Assembly (NCBI RefSeq): GCF_010730195.1
Contig: NZ_AP022613.1
Span: 2,170,001 to 2,234,000, forward strand
Reading direction: 5' to 3'
Source of the DNA: Mycobacterium conspicuum
GTDB taxonomy: Bacteria > Actinomycetota > Actinomycetes > Mycobacteriales > Mycobacteriaceae
Length of the DNA stretch: 64,000 nucleotides
The notes beneath the pieces were generated by a model. That model was given only the letters and a program-made list of their open reading frames with translations, made no database searches and was not told the DNA's origin. Shown piece after piece: positions 46,610 to 54,450 of the stretch (its first letter is position 1; every line of letters starts with the position of its first letter). The position numbers and the translations under genes are program-made.

Positions 46610-47503
46610 CGCGGCCGTCGCCGCCGTGCACGCGGCCGCGCCGGCGACGTGGAGGGCGACCAGGGCGGCGGGAACCCCGGTGTAGTACTGCGCGGTCCCG
46701 ACGGCGGCTTGCGCGGCCACCAGCGCCAGCAGCACACCGAGGCGAATCAGGATCGCCCGGGCGGCACCGACCGCCAGCAGGCCGGCGCCCAGGCCCACCA
46801 GCAGCGCCCCGTAGGCGATCAGCAGTGACGAATGCGCATGCACCAGGGTGGTGATCTCGACCTTCAGCCGCGGCACCGTGCGGCTCGGGCTGCGGTCGCC
46901 CGCGTGCGGGCCCGCCGCGGTGACCAGCGTGCCGGTCACCAGCACCGCCGCCAGGTCCACCGCGCTCAGCACCGTCAGCGCGCGCAGCGGCCTGGCCACG
47001 CGGGCGTGCACCACTGCATCGTCGGGCTCGCCCACCTTGACGTAGAGCAGCACCGACAGCCACACCATCGTCATCGACGCCAGCAGGTGAATGGCGACCG
47101 TCCACCACAGCAGTCCGGTGCGCACCGTGATGCCGCCGATCACCGCCTGCACCACGGTGGAGAGCGGCATCAGCCAGGCGTAGACCAGCACCTCCGTGCG
47201 CCGGCGTACCCGGGTCACCGCCAGCACGGCCAGCGCCGCGGCGATGACAACGGCGAAGGTGATCATCCGATTGCCGAACTCGACGGCCTGGTGGATTCGC
47301 GGCACCTCGGCGACGGCGACCGGGGTGAAGCTGCCCGGAAAGCATTGCGGCCAGGTCGGACAGCCCAGGCCCGACGCGGTGACGCGGACAATCGCCCCGG
47401 TGACGGCGATCCCACCCTGGGTGAGGATGACGAGCGCGGCGATCACCCGCTGGGCGCGCAGGCTCGGGTTGGGCAGCAGGTCCACCAACCGTCGCAAAGC
47501 CAC
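46559..47503 (-). CDS. ctaA: Heme A synthase CtaA
   Basis: 314 aa with about eight membrane segments (for example VIAALVILTQGGIAVTGAIVRVT; WLMPLSTVVQAVIGGITVRTGLLWW). It oxidises heme O to heme A for cytochrome aa3. The family residues are visible: the extracellular pair in ASGLGCPTWPQCFPGS, the heme-ligand histidines in RIHQAVEFGNR, WWTVAIHLLASM and VHAHSSLLIAYG, and LVALHVAGAA near the end. The GTG at 47503 has TACGAT six bases upstream. It corresponds to Rv1456c; the partner CtaB lies 2 kb away. Confidence 0.92.
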   Translation of the reverse strand: MALRRLVDLLPNPSLRAQRVIAALVILTQGGIAVTGAIVRVTASGLGCPTWPQCFPGSFTPVAVAEVPRIHQAVEFGNRMITFAVVIAAALAVLAVTRVRRRTEVLVYAWLMPLSTVVQAVIGGITVRTGLLWWTVAIHLLASMTMVWLSVLLYVKVGEPDDAVVHARVARPLRALTVLSAVDLAAVLVTGTLVTAAGPHAGDRSPSRTVPRLKVEITTLVHAHSSLLIAYGALLVGLGAGLLAVGAARAILIRLGVLLALVAAQAAVGTAQYYTGVPAALVALHVAGAAACTAATAALWASMRERTQPEPLAR

Positions 47504-47509
47504 CGCCCG

Positions 47510-47515
47510 ATCGTA
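47510..47515 (-). promoter_or_regulatory. Putative -10 box of ctaA (leaderless)
   Basis: On the minus strand TACGAT ends six bases before the GTG start at 47503, fitting the leaderless TANNNT-N6 layout. Inferred from motif and spacing. Confidence 0.4.
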
Positions 47516-47625
47516 AGGGAACGAAAACTACACCCCGTAGTAGGGCTCTCGACCGCGAGCGTAACCGGGCCGCGAAAAAGCGCGTGGAATTTCGCAGTGA
47601 CGTTCCGCTCGCGGCCCAGACGGCC

Positions 47626-48399
47626 TCAGGTGAAGCGGAACCAGCGCATCGCGGCCAGCGCCGCCACCGCGCCCCACACCGCCAGCACCGCGACCCCGAA
47701 CCAGTCCACCGACAGGCTCATCGCCTGCGACAGCGCCTCGGTCAGGGCGCCGGACGGTGTCACGCGGGCCGCCCACTTCACCGCCTTCGGGATCATGCTC
47801 GTGTCGACGGTCAGCGCGCCGAACCCGGCGAACACGAACCACAGCAGGTTCGCGACCGCGAGCACGATCTCGGCCTTCAGGGTGCCGCCGAGCAGCAGGC
47901 CGAGCGCCGCGAAGGCCGCGGTGCCCAACGCAATCACCAGCGCGCCCAGCGCCAGCGCCGCCAACGCCGGCCGCCAACCGAGCCCAAACCCGATGGCGCC
48001 CAAGATGATTGACTGCAGGAACACCGTAAAGACGACGGCCAGCGACTTGCCGGCGATGATCCCCCACACCGGCAACGGGGTGGCGCCGAGCCGCTTCAAG
48101 GCGCCGTAGCGGCGGTCGAACGCCACCGCGATCGCCTGGCCGGTGAACGCGGTGGAGATCACCGCCAGCGCCATGATCACCGGAACGAACGTCGCCGCCC
48201 GGTTGTGGCCGAACGACCCGAACGGCAACAGCGTCAGCCCGACCAGCAGTGTGATCGGGATGAACATGGTGAGCAGCAGTTGCTCGCCGTTGCGCAGCAG
48301 CAGCTTCAACTCCAGGCCGAACTGCGCGGCCAGCATCCGGCGCACGGAACTCGGGCGCGGGTCCGGGGCGAAGGTGCCCGCGGGGAATGTCTCGGTCAT
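47626..48399 (-). CDS. ABC-2 type exporter permease (Rv1457c like)
   Basis: 257 aa from the ATG at 48399, which overlaps the stop of the ATPase gene by one base. About six membrane segments: LLLTMFIPITLLVGLTLLPFG, VPVIMALAVISTAFTGQAIA, GKSLAVVFTVFLQSIILGAIGFGLG, LGALVIALGTAAFAALGLLLGG, IVLAVANLLWFVFAGFGAL and a C-terminal one. AVAFDRRYGALKRLGATPLP is the typical coupling loop of ABC-2 permeases. With the adjacent ATPase it forms an exporter whose substrate is unknown. By operon position with MptB, a cell-envelope substrate is possible but unproven. Confidence 0.88.
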   Translation of the reverse strand: MTETFPAGTFAPDPRPSSVRRMLAAQFGLELKLLLRNGEQLLLTMFIPITLLVGLTLLPFGSFGHNRAATFVPVIMALAVISTAFTGQAIAVAFDRRYGALKRLGATPLPVWGIIAGKSLAVVFTVFLQSIILGAIGFGLGWRPALAALALGALVIALGTAAFAALGLLLGGTLKAEIVLAVANLLWFVFAGFGALTVDTSMIPKAVKWAARVTPSGALTEALSQAMSLSVDWFGVAVLAVWGAVAALAAMRWFRFT

Positions 48400-49325
48400 T
48401 ACCGCAACTTCCTGCCGGTCAGATCCAGGAACACATCCTCGAGGCTGCGTTGCTCGACGCGCAGGTCGGTGGCGAGCACGTCGATCTGCGCGCACCACGC
48501 CGTGACGGTCGCCAGCACCTGCGGGTCGACGGCGCCTTCCACCAGGTACTCGCCCGGCGTCAGCTCGCGGGCCCGGTAGTCCTCCGGCAGCGCGGCGGCC
48601 AGCAGGGACAGGTCCAGTCGCGGTGGCGCGGTGAACCGCAGCTGGCCTTTGGCGCCGGAGCGCATCAACTCCGACGGCGTTCCCGCGGCCACCGTGACGC
48701 CGTGGTCGATGATGATCAGCCGGTCGGCGAGTTCCTCGGCCTCCTTGAGCTGGTGGGTGGTCAGCACCACCGTCACGCCGTCGCGGCGCAGCGCGTCGAT
48801 CAATTCCCACACCAGCAGCCGGGCGTGGGCATCCATCCCCGCCGTGGGCTCGTCGAGGAACACCAATTCCGGGCGCCCGACCAGCGCGCAGGCCAGCGCC
48901 AGCCGTTGCTGCTGACCGCCGGACAGCCGGCGATAGGTGGTGCGGGCGGCCTCGGTGAGGCCCAGGGTGTCCAGCAGCCACTGCGGATCCAGCGGATCGG
49001 CGGCGTAGGAGGCCACCAGGTTCAGCATTTCGCCGGCGCGGGCCGCGGGGTAGCCGCCGCCGCCCTGCAGCATCACGCCGATGCGTGCGCGCAGCCGAGC
49101 GTTGTCGGTGATCGGATCCAGCCCCAGCACCTCGATGGTGCCGGCGTCCGGACGGACGAACCCCTCGCACATCTCGACCGTGGTGGTCTTTCCGGCGCCG
49201 TTGGGGCCCAGCAGGGCGAACACCTCGGCGGCATGGACCTCGAGATCGAAATCAGCGACAGCCGTCGTGGACCCGTACCGCTTGCACACCCCGCGCAGCT
49301 GTACGACCACGTCGGAGGGGCTCAC
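48399..49325 (-). CDS. ABC exporter ATP-binding protein (Rv1458c like)
   Basis: 308 aa. Walker A LLGPNGAGKTTTVEM near residue 40, Q-loop VMLQGGGGYPAAR, signature RRLSGGQQQRLALACAL, Walker B LVFLDEPTAGMDAHAR and H-loop VVLTTHQLKEAEELAD are intact. The C-terminal 80 residues are the extension usual for the DrrA/ABC-2 ATPase group. The GTG start at 49325 overlaps the mptB stop as GTGA and its own stop overlaps the permease ATG, so mptB-ATPase-permease are cotranslated. Confidence 0.93.
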   Translation of the reverse strand: MSPSDVVVQLRGVCKRYGSTTAVADFDLEVHAAEVFALLGPNGAGKTTTVEMCEGFVRPDAGTIEVLGLDPITDNARLRARIGVMLQGGGGYPAARAGEMLNLVASYAADPLDPQWLLDTLGLTEAARTTYRRLSGGQQQRLALACALVGRPELVFLDEPTAGMDAHARLLVWELIDALRRDGVTVVLTTHQLKEAEELADRLIIIDHGVTVAAGTPSELMRSGAKGQLRFTAPPRLDLSLLAAALPEDYRARELTPGEYLVEGAVDPQVLATVTAWCAQIDVLATDLRVEQRSLEDVFLDLTGRKLR

Positions 49326-51028
49326 GTGGAATCAGCGTAGGCGTCAGGCGTCGCCTCGGGATGAGGGGTGGCCGGTTGGGACACCGGCGGCAGCGGCGTA
49401 CCGGGCGCGGCGTCCGGGGTTTCGGCCGGCAGCTGCCGCCACGGCAGGTAGTGGTAGGTCGCCGCGATGAGCATCACCACGATGATGGTGCTGGCCACGG
49501 TCGCATCCACGATCTGGAACAAAGCGAAGCGGTCGCCGTTGGCGGTCGGGCCGAAGATGCCGACGACCAGCGTGATGATGATCGCCGCCATCCGGAAACC
49601 GGGGCGGGTCGCCCACGCGGCCAGCGGAATGATCGCCCACAACAGATACCAGGGCTGCACGACGGGAAACAGCAGCACGCAGATGCCCAGCGCGACACCC
49701 AGGCCGCCGATCGGGTGCAGCCGGCCGCGGAACACGGCCAGCAGCAGCCAGACGACCATCACCATGATGATCAGCACGCCCATGCCACGCGTCAGCGACA
49801 GCACCGCGGTGGTGTGATCGCCCAAACCCAGCAGGATGCCTACCTGCCCGGTGCCCAGCGCCAGCAGGGTCGGCGGCGACATCCAGCTGCGCACCACGTT
49901 GGCGGTGCCCAGCGTGTAGATCCAGCCCAACCCGCACCCGCTGGCCCAGCCGACCAGCGCCATCACCGCCAGCGACAGCGCCGTCATCCCGGTGCCCACC
50001 AGCAGCAGCGCCCGCAGCGTGCCCCCGCAGCGGTAGGCCAGCGCCATCCCGACGAAACCCAGTGCCAGCAGCGACGGCAGTTTCACCTGCGACGACAGGA
50101 TGATCAGGATCGAACCGGCCAGCAGCATGCCCAACGGTTCCCAGTCCGGGCCCAGCCGGCGCCACGATGACGGCCACAGCCGGGGTGCTTTCATACTGCA
50201 GATCCCGCGCAGCGCGAATTCGGCGCCGGCCAGCATCAGTCCCATCATCAGCGCCTCGTTGTGGATGCCGGCGACCAGATGCATGATCAGCAGCGGATTG
50301 GCCGCCCCCAGCCACAGCGCGCTGACCTCGGCCACGCCGCAGCGCCGCGCCAGCCGCGGGGTGGCCCACACGATCAACCCGACCCCGATCAGCACCACCA
50401 GCCGGTGGCACAGCACGGCGGCGACGATGTTTTGCCCGGTCAGCGCCGAGATCCCGCGACCGATCCACAAGAACAGCGGGCCGTAGGGGGCCGGGGTCTC
50501 GCGCCACAGGCTGGGGACCGACAGCGTGAACACGTGGCCCAGCCCGAGGCCGGAGGCCGGCCCCACCTTGTACGGGTCGAGGCCCTGCAGCGAGATCTGG
50601 CTCTGCGCCAGATACGAATAGACGTCCTTGCTGTACATCGGCGGCGCGATCAGCAGCGGCAGCGTCCACAACGCCAGCGTCCGGTCCAACTCGCCGCGCG
50701 ACATCCGCCGTTTGCCCAGCGCGAATCGGCCCAGCATGAGCCACGCCAGGGCCATCATGACGGCGCCGGTCGTCGTCATGGTCAATGACACCGTCTGGAT
50801 CCGCGACGGCAGGTTGAGCAGCCGGACCCCGAAGGTGGGGTCCTGCACGACGGGTCTGGCCCCGGCGCCCAGGGCGCCGATCCCCATCAGGACGGTGCCG
50901 GTGGCGCCGAACAGCCGGGTACGCTGCAGCGCGGTGAGCTCGGCGGCGTTCAGTGGGGAGCCCACCGCCTGCTCGTCGCCGTGCAAGCTGGCGATCGTCG
51001 AGCTCAGGGTGTGCTCGCGGGCTGACAT
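49322..51028 (-). CDS. mptB: Alpha-(1,6)-mannopyranosyltransferase MptB (GT-C)
   Basis: 568 aa from the ATG at 51028, with a TACGCT box seven bases before it. A GT-C membrane enzyme with about 13 hydrophobic segments and a conserved loop bearing PPMYSKDVYSYLAQSQISLQGLDPYKVGPA (the metal/acid-containing first periplasmic loop) and TPAPYGPLFLWIGRGI. It uses polyprenyl-phosphate mannose to start the alpha-1,6-mannan core of lipomannan; redundancy with other enzymes is known in mycobacteria. The C-terminal 35 residues are proline-rich. It corresponds to Rv1459c and heads the unit with the ABC-2 exporter. Divergent from the suf operon. Confidence 0.9.
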   Translation of the reverse strand: MSAREHTLSSTIASLHGDEQAVGSPLNAAELTALQRTRLFGATGTVLMGIGALGAGARPVVQDPTFGVRLLNLPSRIQTVSLTMTTTGAVMMALAWLMLGRFALGKRRMSRGELDRTLALWTLPLLIAPPMYSKDVYSYLAQSQISLQGLDPYKVGPASGLGLGHVFTLSVPSLWRETPAPYGPLFLWIGRGISALTGQNIVAAVLCHRLVVLIGVGLIVWATPRLARRCGVAEVSALWLGAANPLLIMHLVAGIHNEALMMGLMLAGAEFALRGICSMKAPRLWPSSWRRLGPDWEPLGMLLAGSILIILSSQVKLPSLLALGFVGMALAYRCGGTLRALLLVGTGMTALSLAVMALVGWASGCGLGWIYTLGTANVVRSWMSPPTLLALGTGQVGILLGLGDHTTAVLSLTRGMGVLIIMVMVVWLLLAVFRGRLHPIGGLGVALGICVLLFPVVQPWYLLWAIIPLAAWATRPGFRMAAIIITLVVGIFGPTANGDRFALFQIVDATVASTIIVVMLIAATYHYLPWRQLPAETPDAAPGTPLPPVSQPATPHPEATPDAYADST

Positions 51029-51035
51029 CCTCAGC

Positions 51036-51041
51036 AGCGTA
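51036..51041 (-). promoter_or_regulatory. Putative -10 box of mptB (leaderless)
   Basis: On the minus strand TACGCT ends seven bases before the ATG at 51028. TANNNT-N7-ATG. Inferred from motif and spacing. Confidence 0.4.
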
Positions 51042-51113
51042 GCCCGGCGCGCCACAGGCGTAGCCGTCGTCACACTGAGGGACCCTTGGTGGACCGATCG
51101 GACGAATTGCGTC

Positions 51114-51128
51114 ACACTGGTGTTGTGA
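51114..51128 (+). promoter_or_regulatory. SufR operator overlapping the sufR start codon
   Basis: ACACTGGTGTTGTGA is an exact match to ACACT-N5-TGTGA, the inverted repeat reported for M. tuberculosis SufR as I recall it. The right half-site contains the GTG start codon at 51125. CACACT (51113-51118) lies six bases before that GTG, where a leaderless -10 would be, so bound SufR would cover both the -10 and the first codons. Motif identity is seen; repression of the suf operon is by analogy. Confidence 0.75.
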
Positions 51129-51853
51129 AAATCCCTGAGACTCCTGCGGCTGTTTTTGGCGCCGGTGTTCCCGACGGTCACACCCGTCAGGCCATCGTGC
51201 GCTTGCTGCTGGAGTCGGGATCGATCACCGCCGGCGAGATCGGCGACCGGCTGAGCCTGGCACCCGCCGGCGTGCGGCGCCATCTGGATGCGCTCATCGA
51301 GGCCGGCGACGCCGAGGCGCTGCCCGCCGCGTCATGGCAACAGGCCGGACGGGGGCGGCCGGCCAAACGTTTCCGGCTGACCGCGGCCGGGCGGGCCAAG
51401 CTCGACCACTCCTACGACGACCTGGCCGCCGCCGCCATGCGGCAGCTGCGGGAAATCGGCGGCGAGGAAGCGGTTCAGGCGTTCGCCCGCAGGCGGGTGG
51501 ACGCGATCCTGGGCGGCGTCCAGGCGGCCGACAGCGCCGAGGACGCCGACGTCGAGGCGGCCGCCGAACGCGTCGCCAGCGCGCTGACCAACGCCGGTTA
51601 CGTCGCCACCACCGCCCGGGTGGGCGGGCCGATCCACGGCGTACAGATCTGCCAGCACCACTGCCCGGTGTCGCATGTCGCCGAGGAATTCCCGGAGTTG
51701 TGCGAGGCCGAGCAGCAGGCGATGGCCGAGGTGCTCGGCACCCACGTGCAGCGGTTGGCGACCATCGTCAACGGCGACTGCGCCTGCACCACCCACGTCC
51801 CCCTAACACCGACACCGGCGCCCAGCCCGCGCCCGGCCACCACCAGCACTTAA
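51125..51853 (+). CDS. sufR: SUF operon transcriptional repressor SufR
   Basis: 242 aa from the GTG at 51125 (an in-frame GTG at 51086 would add 13 residues). The N-terminal winged helix (HTRQAIVRLLLESGSITAGEIGDRLSLAPAGVRRHLDALIEAGDAEAL) is DeoR/ArsR-like. The C-terminal half holds the cysteines for a 4Fe-4S cluster: C in GVQICQHHCPVSH and ELCEAEQQAM, with C-A-C near the end. SufR represses the suf genes when its cluster is intact and releases under iron or oxidative/nitrosative stress. It is the first gene of the operon and ends eleven bases before sufB. It corresponds to Rv1460. Confidence 0.93.
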   Translation: MKIPETPAAVFGAGVPDGHTRQAIVRLLLESGSITAGEIGDRLSLAPAGVRRHLDALIEAGDAEALPAASWQQAGRGRPAKRFRLTAAGRAKLDHSYDDLAAAAMRQLREIGGEEAVQAFARRRVDAILGGVQAADSAEDADVEAAAERVASALTNAGYVATTARVGGPIHGVQICQHHCPVSHVAEEFPELCEAEQQAMAEVLGTHVQRLATIVNGDCACTTHVPLTPTPAPSPRPATTST

Positions 51854-51864
51854 GGAGAATCCCG

Positions 51865-54450
51865 ATGACACTCGAGGCCAGCAAGGCCGTCACCGAGCCC
51901 GTCGAGGCCCTGACCCAGGAAGAGGCGATCGCCTCCCTGGGCCGCTACGGCTACGGCTGGGCCGACTCCGACGTCGCGGGCGCCAGCGCGCAGCGCGGGC
52001 TGTCCGAGGCGGTGGTCCGCGACATCTCGGCGAAGAAGAACGAGCCCGACTGGATGCTGCAGACCCGGCTGAAGGCCCTGCGCATCTTCGACCGCAAACC
52101 GATGCCGTCGTGGGGCTCCAACCTCGAGGGCATCGACTTCGACAACATCAAGTACTTCGTGCGGTCGACCGAAAAGCAGGCCGCCAGTTGGGACGATCTG
52201 CCGGAGGACATCAAAAATACCTACGACCGGCTGGGCATTCCCGAGGCGGAAAAGCAGCGGTTGGTCGCCGGCGTAGCGGCGCAGTACGAATGCCTCGCCG
52301 GGGACACCCTGGTGTGGACGGCCAACCGCGGTCAGGTCCCCATCAAGGAGATCGCGTTCGGCGACCGGGTATTCGCCTACGACGAGAGTGCCGAGCGCTT
52401 CGTGGTTGCGCCCGTTAAGGCTTCCGCGCAGACGGACACCCGGCAGACATACGCCGTGAAGACCACCCGGCGCAGCATTCGTGCCACCGACAACCACCCC
52501 ATGCTGGTGTTGCGCGACGAGCGCAAGGAGGGACGGCAGCGTGCCCGCTACGCGCGGCGTTGGGTCACGGTCGGGGAGATCAAGGCCGGTGACTTCATCG
52601 CCGTGCCGCGAAAGGTCCCCGAATTCGGCGCGGCCAAGAACCTCCCCGCCATCGCTGGGTTCGTGGCACCCGAGACCAGCTCCGTGGACCTGATGTGGCT
52701 GCTCGGCCTGTACATCGGCGACGGCAACCTGCACCTCTCGACGAAGACCTACCGGATGCAGCTCGCCATCCCGGCCACCGATGTTGCCTTGCGGGCCGAG
52801 GTGACTCGGGTGGTAAAGGAGCTGTTTGGGCTCCGCTGCATCGAGGCCGACGAGTACCGGATCGTCGTCAACTCCAAGGCGCTGACCGAGTGGATCGTGG
52901 CCCTGGGCTTCGGCGGACTCTCGCTGACCAAGCGCGTCCCGGACTGGGTTTACGAACTTCCGGTCGAGCAGCGCCTGGCCTTCCTCGGCGGATGGGTCGA
53001 CGCCGACGGCTACGTTGGGCCGGCAAGCAGCGGTTCGATCCTGCTCACGTGCGCCAACGAGCCTTTGCTCAATCAGGCACGGGAACTGGCCGAGCTGTCC
53101 GGTCTGCGCGCAGCTGGACCGTGGTCGTTCACGCAGCCCTACCGGCATGCACCGGAGCGCACCCAAATCGCTTGGCGGCTAGGCATTTCCGGGGACTTCG
53201 AGCGGCTCGGCTGCCGCAACCTGAAGCGGACCGACCGCTTCGGCCGGCGTCGCTACATGCACTCGTCAAACAGCTCGCACGGCACCACGATTCGGGTCCA
53301 CTGCAACGATTGGCTGGGCTTTGAGCGGGTGAAGTCAATCGAGCCGTACGCCGTCGAGCCGGTCTATGACGTCGAGGTCGACGGCCCGCATAACTTCATT
53401 GCCGAAGGATTGGTGGTGCACAACTCCGAGGTGGTGTACCACCAGATCCGGGAAGACCTTGAGCAGCAAGGAGTTATCTTCCTCGACACCGACACCGGTC
53501 TGCGTGAACACCCCGAGATCTTCCAGCAGTACTTCGGCACGGTGATCCCGGCCGGGGACAACAAGTTCTCCGCCCTGAACACGGCGGTGTGGAGTGGCGG
53601 GTCGTTCATCTACGTCCCGCCGGGCGTGCACGTCGACATCCCGCTGCAGGCCTACTTCCGGATCAACACCGAGAACATGGGCCAGTTCGAGCGAACGCTG
53701 ATCATCGTCGATGAGAACGCTTACGTTCACTACATAGAGGGGTGCACTGCTCCCATTTACAAGTCCGATTCGCTGCACTCCGCCGTGGTCGAGATCATCG
53801 TAAAGCCCGGTGGCCGTTGCCGTTACACCACGATCCAGAACTGGTCGAACAACGTCTACAACCTGGTCACCAAGCGGGCGCGGGCCGAGGCCGGCGCCAC
53901 GATGGAGTGGGTCGACGGCAACATCGGGTCCAAGGTGACCATGAAGTACCCCGCCGTCTGGATGACCGGCGAGCACGCCAAGGGCGAGGTGCTCTCGATC
54001 GCGTTCGCCGGCGAGGACCAGCACCAGGACACCGGCGCCAAGATGCTGCACCTGGCACCGAACACGTCGAGCAACATCGTCTCCAAGTCGGTGGCGCGCG
54101 GCGGGGGCCGCACCTCTTACCGCGGCCTGGTGCAGGTGAACAAGGGATCGCACGGGTCGCGCTCGAGCGTGAAATGCGATGCGCTGCTGGTCGATACGAT
54201 CAGCCGCAGCGACACCTACCCGTACGTCGACATCCGTGAGGACGACGTGACGATGGGCCACGAGGCCACCGTGTCCAAGGTCAGCGAGAACCAGCTGTTC
54301 TACCTGATGAGCCGCGGGCTGACCGAGGACGAGGCGATGGCGATGGTGGTGCGCGGCTTCGTCGAGCCGATCGCCAAGGAGCTGCCGATGGAGTACGCGC
54401 TGGAGCTCAACCGGTTGATCGAGCTGCAGATGGAGGGCGCGGTCGGATGA
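51865..54450 (+). CDS. sufB: SufB Fe-S scaffold protein, interrupted by an intein
   Basis: 861-residue precursor from the ATG at 51865 with AAGGAG eight bases upstream; after intein removal the mature protein is 483 residues. N-extein 1-142 ends VAAQYE; the intein is 143-520; the C-extein resumes with Ser-521 (SEVVYHQIRE). SufB is the scaffold subunit of the SufBC2D complex, on which Fe-S clusters are built with sulfur from SufS-SufU. Mature features (FIYVPPGVHVDIPLQAYFRIN; HYIEGCTAPIY; GSKVTMKYPAVWM; GHEATVSKVSENQLFYLMSRGL) are intact. Without splicing SufB would be inactive, and SUF is the only Fe-S assembly operon in mycobacteria. sufD overlaps its stop by four bases. Confidence 0.95.
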   Translation: MTLEASKAVTEPVEALTQEEAIASLGRYGYGWADSDVAGASAQRGLSEAVVRDISAKKNEPDWMLQTRLKALRIFDRKPMPSWGSNLEGIDFDNIKYFVRSTEKQAASWDDLPEDIKNTYDRLGIPEAEKQRLVAGVAAQYECLAGDTLVWTANRGQVPIKEIAFGDRVFAYDESAERFVVAPVKASAQTDTRQTYAVKTTRRSIRATDNHPMLVLRDERKEGRQRARYARRWVTVGEIKAGDFIAVPRKVPEFGAAKNLPAIAGFVAPETSSVDLMWLLGLYIGDGNLHLSTKTYRMQLAIPATDVALRAEVTRVVKELFGLRCIEADEYRIVVNSKALTEWIVALGFGGLSLTKRVPDWVYELPVEQRLAFLGGWVDADGYVGPASSGSILLTCANEPLLNQARELAELSGLRAAGPWSFTQPYRHAPERTQIAWRLGISGDFERLGCRNLKRTDRFGRRRYMHSSNSSHGTTIRVHCNDWLGFERVKSIEPYAVEPVYDVEVDGPHNFIAEGLVVHNSEVVYHQIREDLEQQGVIFLDTDTGLREHPEIFQQYFGTVIPAGDNKFSALNTAVWSGGSFIYVPPGVHVDIPLQAYFRINTENMGQFERTLIIVDENAYVHYIEGCTAPIYKSDSLHSAVVEIIVKPGGRCRYTTIQNWSNNVYNLVTKRARAEAGATMEWVDGNIGSKVTMKYPAVWMTGEHAKGEVLSIAFAGEDQHQDTGAKMLHLAPNTSSNIVSKSVARGGGRTSYRGLVQVNKGSHGSRSSVKCDALLVDTISRSDTYPYVDIREDDVTMGHEATVSKVSENQLFYLMSRGLTEDEAMAMVVRGFVEPIAKELPMEYALELNRLIELQMEGAVG
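52291..53424 (+). mobile_element. SufB intein with LAGLIDADG homing endonuclease
   Basis: 378-residue in-frame intein. Block A: C143-LAGDTLVW (nucleophile Cys1). Block B: IRATDNHPMLV (T-x-x-H). Endonuclease blocks C and E: LLGLYIGDG at 279-287 (D286) and FLGGWVDADG at 373-382 (D379, D381). Blocks F and G: VYDVEVDGPHNFIAEGLVVHN with the penultimate His and terminal Asn520; +1 residue Ser521. All splicing residues and both LAGLIDADG acid pairs are present, so it looks competent in both splicing and homing. The site (QYE/S, mature position 142/143) is upstream of the position near residue 252 that I recall for the M. tuberculosis SufB intein. Confidence 0.95.

Noticed and set aside
51334..51864. 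Apparent N-terminal extension of SufB from 51334
   Set aside because: That part is inside sufR in another frame; a strong ribosome site precedes the ATG at 51865, where the family sequence begins.
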